Of a DNA stretch of 64,000 bases, positions 17,693 through 28,315 are shown piece after piece; the first letter of the stretch is position 1, and each line of letters begins with the position of its first letter. The translations under genes were made by a program, and so were the position numbers. Location: NCBI GenBank assembly GCA_026645575.1, contig JAPKMW010000005.1, positions 175,373-239,372 on the forward strand, given 5' to 3'. The notes beneath the pieces are model-generated. The model was given only the letters and a program-made list of their open reading frames with translations, was not told where the DNA came from and made no database searches. Source of the DNA: Caldilineaceae bacterium (GTDB lineage: Bacteria; Chloroflexota; Anaerolineae; Caldilineales; Caldilineaceae).

Positions 17693-18124
17693 CTATGCTT
17701 GCACGTGCAAGAGCAAGCGTAGCGCCTCTGCTTTGATTGCCGTTTCATCAATCATTTCGGCGAGTTGTGTCGGGTCATAGATACCATCAAAAGCTTCTAA
17801 GGAAGCCGATCCTAACGCTGTTTCATAAACTTCATCAATGGCTTCTTGTAGTTCTGCTTTTGTCAAATAGTATCCACCAGCTTTACGCCGTTTATTTGAG
17901 CGCCCGATCTCAGCAATCGCATTACGAATGGAAACATCCCACGAGCGGGTTGTGCGCTTTTCGGCATGGCGTTTGATCAGATGCAAGAGCAGAATCTCAA
18001 GAAAACTACCAATCTTGTTGATCTTATCGTCGCGACTCATCTCTTCCATCTCACCAAGTAAGATCAAGGCATCGGTATAGCGCCCTTGTTCTATGTAAGA
18101 TCGCAATTCGTATAGTTCTTCCAT
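17693..18124 (-). CDS. DUF29 family protein
   Basis: A 143-residue, mostly helical protein with the DUF29 pattern: MEELYELRSYIEQGRYTDAL, then HLIKRHAEKRTTRSWDVSIRNAI and a C-terminal LTKAELQEAIDEVYETAL segment. DUF29 proteins are common in Cyanobacteria and Chloroflexota and have no established function. Start 18124 is supported by GGGAGG six bases upstream. It lies between the aconitase gene and pepF on the same strand. Confidence 0.78.
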   Translation of the reverse strand: MEELYELRSYIEQGRYTDALILLGEMEEMSRDDKINKIGSFLEILLLHLIKRHAEKRTTRSWDVSIRNAIAEIGRSNKRRKAGGYYLTKAELQEAIDEVYETALGSASLEAFDGIYDPTQLAEMIDETAIKAEALRLLLHVQA

Positions 18125-18173
18125 AAACGCCTCCCGCGGGGCAGATGACAAGGTGACTGGATGAGCGCAGTAA

Positions 18174-18270
18174 AATAATGAATGGAAAACGGATAACGGT
18201 TAATTGTTAATACGTTCTGTCAACAGTTCGTTATTTGCAATTAATTATTTTCCGTTTTCCATTCATTATT
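18174..18270. repeat. 20-bp perfect inverted repeat between acnA and the DUF29 gene
   Basis: The arm at 18174-18193 (begins AATAATGAATGG) is exactly complementary to 18251-18270. Inside lie further short complementary pieces (TTAATTG and CAATTAA). Octamer-like GGTGACAA/GATGACAG units flank both sides. It sits in the 175-base space after acnA and can act as its terminator on the minus strand. Confidence 0.7.
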
Positions 18271-18299
18271 AATTTTCACCCTGTCATCTTGTCACCCTG

Positions 18300-21008
<2,709 letters not shown>

Positions 21009-21103
21009 TGTGGTTCCTTTCCACGAGTCAAATAGAGAGTAAGCAAGCTGGTGTAACCGTTGCCAGCATCTGTCATTCGTTTATCGTACAATGATACCAG
21101 TTT

Positions 21104-21346
21104 TTAAGGTAAAGAGTGAAAAAGTTGGGGCTTTTGTTGCACAATGTTAAAGGGCGAACTGCGCCCAACATTCAGGCGGGCAATGTTCTGAATGCCGATG
21201 AGAACGACGTTATGCAGGCTGTGGGGCGGCTGCTTGTCGAGGTGCATGGAACGCCAGGTTTGCAGCAAGGGGAGTAGGGCTTCGGTCGGCGCCCCATCAA
21301 ATTCGTCAACATCAACATTGGGAAAATTTAAATTGTTTGTCGCACG
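21104..21346 (-). pseudogene. Relic of an AAA-ATPase-like gene
   Basis: Translating the minus strand from 21346 gives an open frame ending at TAA 21106-21104 that includes VDVDEFDGAPTEALLPLL, then HSLHNVVLIGIQNIARLNVG and SSPFNI. This matches the Walker B and sensor-1 part of the AAA-like ATPases common in Chloroflexota and Cyanobacteria, where the usual text is DEFD/DEID, SVALIGMRD and SSPFNI. The Walker A half and the C-terminus are absent and no start codon is evident, so it is a gene fragment. It sits between acnA and the racemase-family gene. Confidence 0.65.
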
Positions 21347-21365
21347 CTAAACCCCATGCTACAAT
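21337..21365 (+). promoter_or_regulatory. Sigma-70-type promoter for the mandelate racemase-family gene
   Basis: TTGTCG (21337-21342) and TACAAT (21360-21365) are 17 bases apart. Transcription would start near 21372, so the 7-bp tandem repeat at 21388-21468 lies in the untranslated leader. Confidence 0.5.
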
Positions 21366-21387
21366 TCCTCAAACCGATCTTCGATCC

Positions 21388-21468
21388 AACACGCAACACG
21401 CAACACGCAACACGCAACACGCAACACGCAACACGCAACACGCAACACGCAACACGCAACACGCAACA
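21388..21468. repeat. Tandem 7-bp repeat AACACGC, about 11.6 copies
   Basis: Eleven complete and one partial copy of AACACGC follow each other without a single mismatch. The array ends 12 bases before the ATG at 21481, directly before the GAGG ribosome site. Perfect short repeats of this length are prone to slippage, so copy number may vary between cells or strains. Confidence 0.92.
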
Positions 21469-21480
21469 GAGGATTGACCC

Positions 21481-22650
21481 ATGAAAATCACCGAGATCAA
21501 AACCTATCTCATGCACGCTAACGTCGCCTCCAGTTCCGGCTGGAAGGCGCGCAACTGGCTCTTTGTCAAAGTCTTTACCGACGCCGGCATCTATGGCGTG
21601 GGCGAGGCGAGCGGTTGGCCGCGCGTCGTCGAGACCGCCATCAAGGATTTGAGTACGATTCTGATCGGCGACAACCCCTTTGAAATTGAAAAGATCTGGC
21701 AGAAGATGTTGTTGGCAATGATGGGCCACGGCATGACCGGCATCGTCGGTGGCGGGGCGATGACCGGCATCGAGATGGCGCTTTGGGACATCAAGGGCAA
21801 GGCGTTGGGCGTGCCAGTCTATGAACTATTGGGCGGCAAAATTCGTGATCGCGTCCGTCTCTACACCCACGCCCACACCGCCGATCGCGCTCGTGAACTG
21901 GTGGACCGGGGTTACAACGCCCTCAAAACCGGCGGCGTCAGCGATCCGCTGAGCAAAGTTGCCGCCATGCGCAAAGCATTGGGCGACGAGATCGATCTCA
22001 TGGTGGACATTCACGGCCCGCCCTGGCTCACCACGAAAGATGCCATCAACATGGGGCAGGCGTTGGAAGAATATGGCCTGCTCTTTTACGAAGACCCAGT
22101 GGCGCCGGAAGATATTGAGGCGATTGCCCGCGTCGCCGCTGCCGTCAATATTCCCATTGCCGCTGGTGAACGCCACGCCACCATCTGGGGAACCAAGGAG
22201 TTGATCGAGCGGGAGATCGTGGATGTGGTGCAGCCGGACACTGGTCGCGCCGGCGGGTTGTTGCAAATGAAGAAGATCGCGGCGATGGCCGAAGCGCACT
22301 ATATCACCTTTGCCCCCCATGACGGTTCGCTGGGGCCGGTGGCGGAGATGGCGGCGGTGCATCTCTGCTCAACCTTGCCCAACTTCCTGATTCTTGAACA
22401 TTTGGAAGATGATGTGCCCCAACGCTACGAAGTGATGCAGCCCCAGCCGACGATTGTCGATGGCTTTATGCTGGTTCCTGATGCGCCCGGTTTAGGGGTG
22501 GATATTGTCGAGGATGCCGTGGTGAAATATCCATCCACGGGCAATGTCTCGCTGCCCAGTGCTGCTGATGAACCGCTCTATGTGCGGGCGCGTAGTCAAC
22601 GAGCGAAGTGGTTGAGCGCAGGGCGTGAGCAGGTGGATGATTTTATATAA
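21481..22650 (+). CDS. Mandelate racemase/muconate lactonizing enzyme family dehydratase
   Basis: An enolase-superfamily enzyme of 389 residues that abstracts a proton next to a carboxylate, most likely an aldonate dehydratase of the galactonate-dehydratase type. Metal ligands are visible in LMVDIHGPPW (Asp), LLFYEDPVAPED (Glu) and AAGERH (Glu). The GERH and APHDG segments contribute the histidines typical of the D-galactonate/mannonate dehydratase groups. The C-terminal part ends with the usual DAPGLGVDIVEDAV. It is a single gene behind its own promoter. The exact sugar acid is unresolved. Confidence 0.88.
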   Translation: MKITEIKTYLMHANVASSSGWKARNWLFVKVFTDAGIYGVGEASGWPRVVETAIKDLSTILIGDNPFEIEKIWQKMLLAMMGHGMTGIVGGGAMTGIEMALWDIKGKALGVPVYELLGGKIRDRVRLYTHAHTADRARELVDRGYNALKTGGVSDPLSKVAAMRKALGDEIDLMVDIHGPPWLTTKDAINMGQALEEYGLLFYEDPVAPEDIEAIARVAAAVNIPIAAGERHATIWGTKELIEREIVDVVQPDTGRAGGLLQMKKIAAMAEAHYITFAPHDGSLGPVAEMAAVHLCSTLPNFLILEHLEDDVPQRYEVMQPQPTIVDGFMLVPDAPGLGVDIVEDAVVKYPSTGNVSLPSAADEPLYVRARSQRAKWLSAGREQVDDFI

Positions 22651-22688
22651 CCAAATAGGTTGGTTTGCTCAGTCTTACGCGTGCTTTT

Positions 22689-22765
22689 GTCCCGGAGGGA
22701 CGGCTGAGTTTAGAGAGGGAAAAATCCATATCCCTGCCCCTAAACTCAAGCGTCCCTATGGGACG
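22689..22765. repeat. Compound hairpin downstream of the dehydratase gene
   Basis: Two small perfect hairpins, GTCCCGGAGGGAC (22689-22701) and CGTCCCTATGGGACG (22751-22765), flank an outer pairing of GAGTTTAG (22706-22713) with CTAAACTC (22740-22747) and AGGGA with TCCCT. It lies about 40 bases after the stop codon and may terminate transcription. Confidence 0.5.
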
Positions 22766-22803
22766 GGTTCGCTCATAGCCTATCGAAGTTTTATGTTAAA
22801 GCC

Positions 22804-22872
22804 CAAATTATCTCTACACTGTAGAGACAATTTGCCCGTTGGATTGACAAGGGCAGTAGGCCATGATAGAGT
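22804..22872 (+). promoter_or_regulatory. Promoter with upstream palindrome for the translin-family operon
   Basis: TTGACA (22844-22849) and TAGAGT (22867-22872) are 17 bases apart and direct transcription into the gene at 22923. Just upstream, 22804-22834 is a near-perfect palindrome with 14-base arms (CAAATTATCTCTAC) and a 3-base centre, well placed for a regulator or as a hairpin. Confidence 0.6.
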
Positions 22873-22922
22873 AGCCAGACAGAGTTTGTACTTGCTGAAC
22901 AAGCAAATCATAGGAGCTAATC

Positions 22923-23627
22923 TTGTCACCCACCCTACTGGACATCGTCGAAACGATCCGCCAGGACTTTCTCCAAACCAACGACCTGCGCGACGAAACG
23001 TTGCGCCAGAGTCGCGCCTTGGTGCGTTCGTGCGCCAACGCCATCCGCGCCATTCATCGTCACGAGTGGGCCGAAGCCGAGCCATTGTTACAGGAAGCCC
23101 GTGCCGATGCCCAACGCATGGTCGCGCCCTTGGCGAACCACCCGGCGCTCTACCATGCCGGTTACACCCAGGATGCGCTCAAAGAGTTGGTTGAAGCGCA
23201 TGTGGTCTATGCCCTGGTGCGGGGGGAAGCGTTGCCGCTGCCGGCGGAACTCTATGTCACCAGTGCCACCTACTTGCGCGGCCTGAGTGAAGCCGCCACC
23301 GAGATGCGCCGCTTTGTGCTGGATCTCATGCGCCAGGGGCAGGTGCTGGAGGCCGAACCCTACCTGACCCATATGGATGAGATCTACAGCCAACTGCTCA
23401 CCATCGACTTTCCCGATGCGATCACGGATGGGTTGCGGCGTCATACCGATGTGCTGCGCGGCGTCTTGGAACGCACCCGTGGCGATCTGACCCTTGCCAT
23501 CCGCCAGGACCAGATGCGGCAGGCGCTTCATTCGTTTGAGACACGCCTGGGTAATACACTAGGCGTGGAACTTCCCACGCTTGCCGAGAGTGCGCCCCTG
23601 ATGAATAACGAAGAGGCGGGCGAGTGA
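22923..23627 (+). CDS. Translin-family protein
   Basis: A 234-residue, all-helical protein. Its first half (DLRDETLRQSRALVRSCANAIRAIHRHEWAEAEPLLQEA) and the middle (PALYHAGYTQDALKELVEAHVVYAL) match the translin/TRAX fold found in archaea and some bacteria; relatives are often mislabelled as haloacid dehalogenases. Eukaryotic translin-TRAX (C3PO) is an RNase acting on tRNA and siRNA fragments; the prokaryotic role is little studied. The start is TTG at 22923, six bases after AGGAG. Its stop overlaps the next start in a GTGA arrangement, so the two are translationally coupled. Confidence 0.8.
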   Translation: MSPTLLDIVETIRQDFLQTNDLRDETLRQSRALVRSCANAIRAIHRHEWAEAEPLLQEARADAQRMVAPLANHPALYHAGYTQDALKELVEAHVVYALVRGEALPLPAELYVTSATYLRGLSEAATEMRRFVLDLMRQGQVLEAEPYLTHMDEIYSQLLTIDFPDAITDGLRRHTDVLRGVLERTRGDLTLAIRQDQMRQALHSFETRLGNTLGVELPTLAESAPLMNNEEAGE

Positions 23628-23884
23628 GTGATCGACCACTGGTTCGCGCTAGCGATATTGGGCTGGCGGCCTTTTGTCGTCGCGCCTGGTGGTTGGCGCG
23701 CGTTCAGGGCGTCCCCCACCAACGACCGGTGGTGCTGGACAAAGGCGTCGCCGCTCACAAGGCGCATGGTCAAACTGTGCAGCGCGCCCAGTGGCAGATG
23801 CGCTTGGGGTGGATTGTGTTAGCCGTGGGGATGATCGGCGGCGGCTTGATGTTATTATTGAGCACCATTCAAAGATTATTTTAG
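23624..23884 (+). CDS. Small membrane protein with Cas4/RecB-like N-terminus
   Basis: An 86-residue protein starting at GTG 23624. Residues 8-45 (RASDIGLAAFCRRAWWLARVQG, then GVAAHKAHG) resemble the first segment of Cas4/RecB-family PD-(D/E)XK proteins, where a CPR-type cysteine is followed by a GxxxH histidine. The catalytic D-ExK core is missing. Instead, residues about 62-82 (LGWIVLAVGMIGGGLMLLLS) form one transmembrane helix. It is coupled to the translin-family gene. The resemblance may be chance; the function is unknown. Confidence 0.7.
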   Translation: MSDRPLVRASDIGLAAFCRRAWWLARVQGVPHQRPVVLDKGVAAHKAHGQTVQRAQWQMRLGWIVLAVGMIGGGLMLLLSTIQRLF

Positions 23885-23893
23885 TAGGTGTCG

Positions 23894-23933
23894 CTCATCG
23901 TAGGGGCAAGATATATCTTGCCCCTACGATGAG
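23894..23933. repeat. Perfect 40-bp palindrome without loop
   Basis: The 20 bases from 23894 (starting CTCATCGTAGGGG) are exactly complementary to 23914-23933, with the centre at GATATATC. It lies 9 bases after the small membrane protein gene and 30 bases before the next start. It may act as an internal terminator, a cruciform or a repeat-element remnant. Confidence 0.85.
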
Positions 23934-23962
23934 ACGCCCTGGAAATCAGTTTATAATTGATC

Positions 23963-26005
23963 ATGGCGAAAGAATGGGTAACAGTCGCACGGGCTGCGGC
24001 CGCACGTAAGGAGCCGCCAAAGCCACCGGCGCCAACCACCTTGGTTGACCATGCTATCCAGGCGCTAGCGCAGGCGATGCAGAAACCGCTGGATGAACAG
24101 AGCGCGCTGGTCGAAGAGCGCAATGTCTGGCAACCTAACACCTGGCTCATCCAGCGCTGTTGGGAGACGCTAGCCGATGTGGGCGCCGGGGAAGAGGCGC
24201 TCAAAGTAGCGCGCCTGTTGGAAATTCGCCAGCCGTTGGCGCCGCTGCAGGCGCTCTATCGCACAGCATGCCAACGTGAACAAAACCCTACTGTCATACC
24301 GCTCCTCCGCCAAGAGTTGGAACGCTGGCAACATCGCCTGCTCCAGCCCGCAATTTTGCCGGTTGAGCCAGCCACCAATGTTGAACAGTTGCTTTATGTT
24401 GCGGCAACGGCGGCGCTTCTAGAGGAAGAAGGCTTGGCGCTGACCTGTCTGGAACGCATTGACCAGGCGCCCAAAGCCTGGTCGCGTTTGATGGCGCACC
24501 CGGTGCAACGGGAACAACTCGCCGCCACCATTGCCCACACCAGCCCTAACCCGCTCACGACCTCGCTTATCACTGGCGCTATTCGCCGCTTTGATGATGC
24601 CGGCGCCCAGTTCTTGCAAGTGGTTGCCACCCAGTTGCATACGCTGGTCGAAGCGCACCAGGGGACGCCGGCGCAAGCACGGCTCCTGCTGCAGTGTGTT
24701 GACACGGTACGCCACGCCACTATCGTCAACCTGCACAGCCGGCGCATTGCTACGACGATTCTGGCGCAGGCCGGCCAGGTCGATGAGGTGGTGAACCAAA
24801 TTACGACAATTCAAAATGTCCTTGCCGCCCAGCGGGCTACGGGGTACAACAGCGCCAAGGAAGATGCCAACCTCCTGCGCCAGGTGAAACGCACGACGGC
24901 AGACCGCGATGTTGATTTTATGGTCCACGCCCTACGCAGCGCCATTGAAGCCATGCCCTTGCGCACTTTGTCCCGTGAACAGCGCATTGCGTTGGCCGAT
25001 CAGGTGGCAACTTGGGGCGCACGCAGCGATGGCTGGACTGCCGCCAGCGCCGCCGCCACCTTGATTGACCTGGGCGCGATTAAGTACGCCATTGGCGTGG
25101 TTGACCAGATCCTGCCCAATGACCCAGCACGCAGTGAAGGCCTGTTGACCCTGGTGCGCGGCCTGCTCAAGCTGAACGAATCGCAGTTAGCTGCGGAACA
25201 GACCGAACGAGCCATCGCCTGGGCGCGTACACAGCCCGGTCGCAACGCAGAACGCGCCCTAATTTGGGGGTTAGCCGAAATTTATCTTGTACATAAGCAG
25301 CCGCAGACTGCGCTGCGCTTGTTAGAACGCTGGCGCGAGCCAACCGGTTGGCAACACAAAATGCGCACGCTTTGGGGTGAACAATTGAATGACGACACTT
25401 TGCGCAATAGCAGCCTGCGTTTTCAGGCGCTCCTTCAAGCTCATTACCAATCTAAACGCGAAAGTGAAACCCAACAAGCAGTTCGTGAACGGGCGAAAGA
25501 GATCCGCGCCTTGTTCACCCGCTTGCAGAAGTGGGCGCCCCGTCTACTAGAAGGGGAGGCGCTGATCCATTTCTATGTCAACAGCCTCTTGCAGCCCTTG
25601 TTGACCGCTCAACTCTATCCGCAAATCTGGGCGCTCCTACCCCAAGTACGGGAGGCGTTGGTAACAACGAGCGGTAATAAACATGCCGTGCGTGTGGCCG
25701 AAGTAACCCAACTTCTACTGCTTCTGTGGCAAATGGCGACAACGGCTGAGTCTACAGAGATTGAGGGTGAACAACCCGACAATTCTTCCTCCTCAGTGAC
25801 TGTGGTTGATTTGCGCACCAACAGCGAAAGCTTTCTTAGCCGTCTATGGGAAAGTAACGTGTTGCGCGGCGCCTGGCAGACGGTTCACGCACTAGAGGGA
25901 AGCCTGGCGCTGCTGCTGGCGCTAGAAGGGCCAAGCGCCCTTATCACCATCGCCCAACGTGCTGCACCGATGCAATTGCCGGAGCGTCCGACTCCAGTCG
26001 CGTAG
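23963..26005 (+). CDS. Large helical-repeat protein, unknown function
   Basis: About 680 residues, with no recognisable catalytic motif, signal peptide or membrane helix. The sequence is a run of amphipathic helices rich in Ala, Leu, Gln and Arg, with TPR/HEAT-like spacing (for example AGEEALKVARLLEIRQPLAPLQALYR and GLAEIYLVHKQPQTALRLLERW). The N-terminus has an Ala/Lys/Pro stretch (residues 9-25). Start ATG 23963 is chosen over the TTG two codons earlier. It follows the translin-family gene and small membrane protein on the same strand, so it may be their scaffold or partner. I do not recognise a family. Confidence 0.75.
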   Translation: MAKEWVTVARAAAARKEPPKPPAPTTLVDHAIQALAQAMQKPLDEQSALVEERNVWQPNTWLIQRCWETLADVGAGEEALKVARLLEIRQPLAPLQALYRTACQREQNPTVIPLLRQELERWQHRLLQPAILPVEPATNVEQLLYVAATAALLEEEGLALTCLERIDQAPKAWSRLMAHPVQREQLAATIAHTSPNPLTTSLITGAIRRFDDAGAQFLQVVATQLHTLVEAHQGTPAQARLLLQCVDTVRHATIVNLHSRRIATTILAQAGQVDEVVNQITTIQNVLAAQRATGYNSAKEDANLLRQVKRTTADRDVDFMVHALRSAIEAMPLRTLSREQRIALADQVATWGARSDGWTAASAAATLIDLGAIKYAIGVVDQILPNDPARSEGLLTLVRGLLKLNESQLAAEQTERAIAWARTQPGRNAERALIWGLAEIYLVHKQPQTALRLLERWREPTGWQHKMRTLWGEQLNDDTLRNSSLRFQALLQAHYQSKRESETQQAVRERAKEIRALFTRLQKWAPRLLEGEALIHFYVNSLLQPLLTAQLYPQIWALLPQVREALVTTSGNKHAVRVAEVTQLLLLLWQMATTAESTEIEGEQPDNSSSSVTVVDLRTNSESFLSRLWESNVLRGAWQTVHALEGSLALLLALEGPSALITIAQRAAPMQLPERPTPVA

Positions 26006-26375
26006 TCCATCCGGCAACGACTTCCACGCAAGAAGCGCCCTATTCCTGCATATGTAGCTAGCCAACCGAGGAGTTTGCGCGCCCACATGCGAGCAGTCTT
26101 CGCACATGGACGCGCAAACTCCTCATGGATACCCTGTACGGATACACTGTTAACGTGAATTCGACGTTTCGTGGATATACCCGCCAAAGACCTCCGCGCC
26201 CGATGGGCACCCGTGGGCAGAGAATCCGCGTTAGCCGCCGCTTCGTGTACCCACCTCCCGGAGGTCTTTGGCTAACCCCGAACTCAGGTTGTTACGTCTA
26301 CTAAACCAGTTAGGTGTCGCAAGTTTAGCTGCCATAACACGCCTAACAAATTCTACAGCAACGGCTGCAAAAAAG
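26006..26375. repeat. Gene-free stretch with three successive hairpins
   Basis: No credible gene. Arms of hairpin 1 are 26068-26081 and 26111-26124 (14 bp, GAGGAGTTTGCGCG) with further inner pairing. Hairpin 2 pairs 26183-26196 with 26259-26272 (14 bp, GCCAAAGACCTCCG) around a 62-base loop. Hairpin 3 pairs the GTTAGGTGT region at 26309 with 26337-26347. The first two can terminate the preceding operon. Confidence 0.7.
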
Positions 26376-26404
26376 TTGGCATAGTTCACACTTTGCGGGA
26401 TAAT
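26376..26404 (+). promoter_or_regulatory. Sigma-70-type promoter for the PucC-like gene
   Basis: TTGGCA (26376-26381) and GATAAT (26399-26404) are 17 bases apart. Transcription would start near 26411, giving a leader of about 135 bases that contains the structured element at 26466-26532. Confidence 0.55.
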
Positions 26405-26465
26405 AATGAAATCTTAGGAAATCTAACTCTTTCTAACAAAACAATGTGCAATTATAGCGGCTAAA

Positions 26466-26532
26466 CGTAACTACTCAGCCCGTTCCTAGCCAGTCTGTGA
26501 CGGGCTGAGAGCAACTAGGCTGAGTAGTTACG
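26466..26532 (+). promoter_or_regulatory. Leader with two mutually exclusive stems ahead of the PucC-like gene
   Basis: The 15 bases at 26466-26480 (CGTAACTACTCAGCC) pair perfectly with 26518-26532. The overlapping segment CTCAGCCCGT (26474-26483) also pairs perfectly with ACGGGCTGAG (26500-26509). The two stems share bases, so only one can form. This is the layout of an attenuator or ribosome-access switch, 13 bases before the start codon. No known riboswitch consensus was recognised. Confidence 0.5.
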
Positions 26533-26544
26533 GCTAAACAGAGA

Positions 26545-27867
26545 ATGGTAAGTGGTGGTATGAACTGGAAAAAGGTCATTCAACTGGCGATGGTTCATGT
26601 CGGCGTTTCGATCACAGTAGTGCCGGTGACGAGTACACTCAATCGTATTATGATCGCTGATATGCACTTTTCGGCTCTGCTGGTTGGCTTGCTCATTTCC
26701 CTCCCCTACCTCTTGTCGCCGTTACAAGTCATCGTCGGTGACTGGGCTGACAAGCATCCATTGTGGGGCCGCCATCGTTCGCCCTGGATGGTAATCGGCG
26801 GCCTGATGGCTTCCTTCGGCAGTTATATGACCGCACACACGGTTTTCTGGATGCAAGATAATTTTGTGGTGGGGTTGCTGGCCGCCTTTGTAATTTTTGC
26901 CATCTGGGGCATGGGCGTGAATATTGCTTCGGTTAGCTACCTGTCATTGGTGAGCGAAGCGGGCGCTGAACATTCCGGTTGGCGCAGTCGTGCGGTCAGC
27001 TTTATGTGGACGGCGATGATTCTTTCTACGATCATTACCGCCCTGGTCCTTTCGCGAATGCTGGAAACCTACAACGAATCAACGCTCTATACGGCGTTTG
27101 GCGCGGTCTGGATGATTGCCAGCTTTCTGGTCCTCTTTGGCGCTGCCGGCATTGAAGGAGCAGTAGATCCCAACCGCACCGTCCAGCATAGCGCCAACAA
27201 TCCGTTGCTGGCTTTTCGCCTGCTGGTAAACAACCAATCAGCGTTGCGTTTCTTTTTTTATCTTTTGCTCGTCTTGATCAGTATTCACGCGCAAGATGTC
27301 CTGCTGGAACCCTTTGGCGCCGAAGTCTTGCAAATGTCAGTAGCCCAAACAGCCCGCTTAACCTCGATTTGGGGCTTGGGCGTCTTTATCACGTTGACAG
27401 GCGGCTTGTGGCTCGTGCGTCGTTTGGGGAAGAAGCGCAGCGCCAACATCGGCGCATACGTGGCGGCACTGGGCTTTGTTGCAATCATTTTGACCGGTTT
27501 AATCGCCAATGTAGAATTTTTCCGTGCCTCTGTCTTTGTGCTGGGGCTAGGTGGCGGCTTGATGACCGTCAGCAACTTAAGTTTCATGCTGGATATGACG
27601 GTGCCGGAAGCGGCGGGCCTCTATATCGGCGCCTGGGGCGTTGCCAATTTTGCTGGTCAGGCGGTGGGGAATATCATTAGTGGACTGTTGCGCGATCTCT
27701 TTTACGGCCTCACCGGCAATGCCATGATCGGCTATGCGGCGGTCTTTGCAATGGAGGTAGTTGGCTTACTGATCGCCGTCTGGATTTTTCGTAAAATCTC
27801 TGTGGAAGAATTTCGTCGCGACGCCAGTGTGCGAATTCACGAAGTTTTAGCTCTAGCTGGTGATTGA
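26545..27867 (+). CDS. PucC-family major facilitator transporter
   Basis: A 440-residue, 12-helix membrane protein. The N-terminus (MNWKKVIQLAMVHVGVSITVVPVTSTLNRIM) and the loop after helix 2 (VGDWADKHPLWGRHRSPWM) match the PucC/BCH2 branch of the MFS, known for light-harvesting complex assembly and bacteriochlorophyll handling in phototrophs. Late helices include LGLGGGLMTVSNLSFMLDMTVPEAAGLYIGAWG, also typical. No other photosynthesis gene is nearby. The start may instead be ATG 26560, which gives the more usual MNWKK beginning. Its leader can form alternative stems. Confidence 0.85.
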   Translation: MVSGGMNWKKVIQLAMVHVGVSITVVPVTSTLNRIMIADMHFSALLVGLLISLPYLLSPLQVIVGDWADKHPLWGRHRSPWMVIGGLMASFGSYMTAHTVFWMQDNFVVGLLAAFVIFAIWGMGVNIASVSYLSLVSEAGAEHSGWRSRAVSFMWTAMILSTIITALVLSRMLETYNESTLYTAFGAVWMIASFLVLFGAAGIEGAVDPNRTVQHSANNPLLAFRLLVNNQSALRFFFYLLLVLISIHAQDVLLEPFGAEVLQMSVAQTARLTSIWGLGVFITLTGGLWLVRRLGKKRSANIGAYVAALGFVAIILTGLIANVEFFRASVFVLGLGGGLMTVSNLSFMLDMTVPEAAGLYIGAWGVANFAGQAVGNIISGLLRDLFYGLTGNAMIGYAAVFAMEVVGLLIAVWIFRKISVEEFRRDASVRIHEVLALAGD

Positions 27868-28009
27868 ACAGCGGATCAGGGGAGCAACGGCTCAACGACG
27901 ACGTCTGGGGAACAATGGAACTGGTCGTTGCACTAGGGACGTTGCACCGCTATCCGAGACAAATACCCGATTTGTGAAAAGACGACGAAATGAGAGTGCG
28001 GAGGAGAAG

Positions 28010-28306
28010 ATGAACAAGATCAAGGTCTTGATTAGCTATGATATGTTACCTGGCAAAGAGCAGGAGTGCCAGGAGTATTTTGTCAATAAATTTGCCCCTG
28101 GCCTGGCCAAAATGGGCTTTCGCATTTCCGATGTGTTGTACACCATGTGGGGCGATGAGCCGCAAATTCTCAGCGGCGGCGTCGTTGATGGCATTGAAAC
28201 GGCGCAAAAGATTTTTCTCTCCAACCCGTGGAGCAAATTGGTTGATGGCATTGAGCCGTTGACGGAAAATTTCCGCATACGCTTTATCCAGATGGAAGAA
28301 AACTAG
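28010..28306 (+). CDS. Small alpha/beta protein, ferredoxin-like fold suspected
   Basis: A 98-residue protein (MNKIKVLISYDMLPGKEQECQEYF) with a strand-helix-strand pattern repeated twice, as in dimeric alpha/beta-barrel (Dabb/EthD-like) proteins. PGKEQECQEYFVNKFAPGLAKMG resembles their first helix. No catalytic signature is evident. GGAGGAG lies directly upstream of the ATG. It sits between the PucC-like transporter and the caspase-like gene with 9 bases to the latter, so it is probably in the same operon. Confidence 0.75.
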   Translation: MNKIKVLISYDMLPGKEQECQEYFVNKFAPGLAKMGFRISDVLYTMWGDEPQILSGGVVDGIETAQKIFLSNPWSKLVDGIEPLTENFRIRFIQMEEN

Positions 28307-28315
28307 GAGCCGCCG

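Noticed and set aside
26006..26544. Search for tRNA or other stable RNA in the larger spacers
   Set aside because: No cloverleaf with a GTTCRA loop was found here or in the other spacers; only simple palindromes are present.
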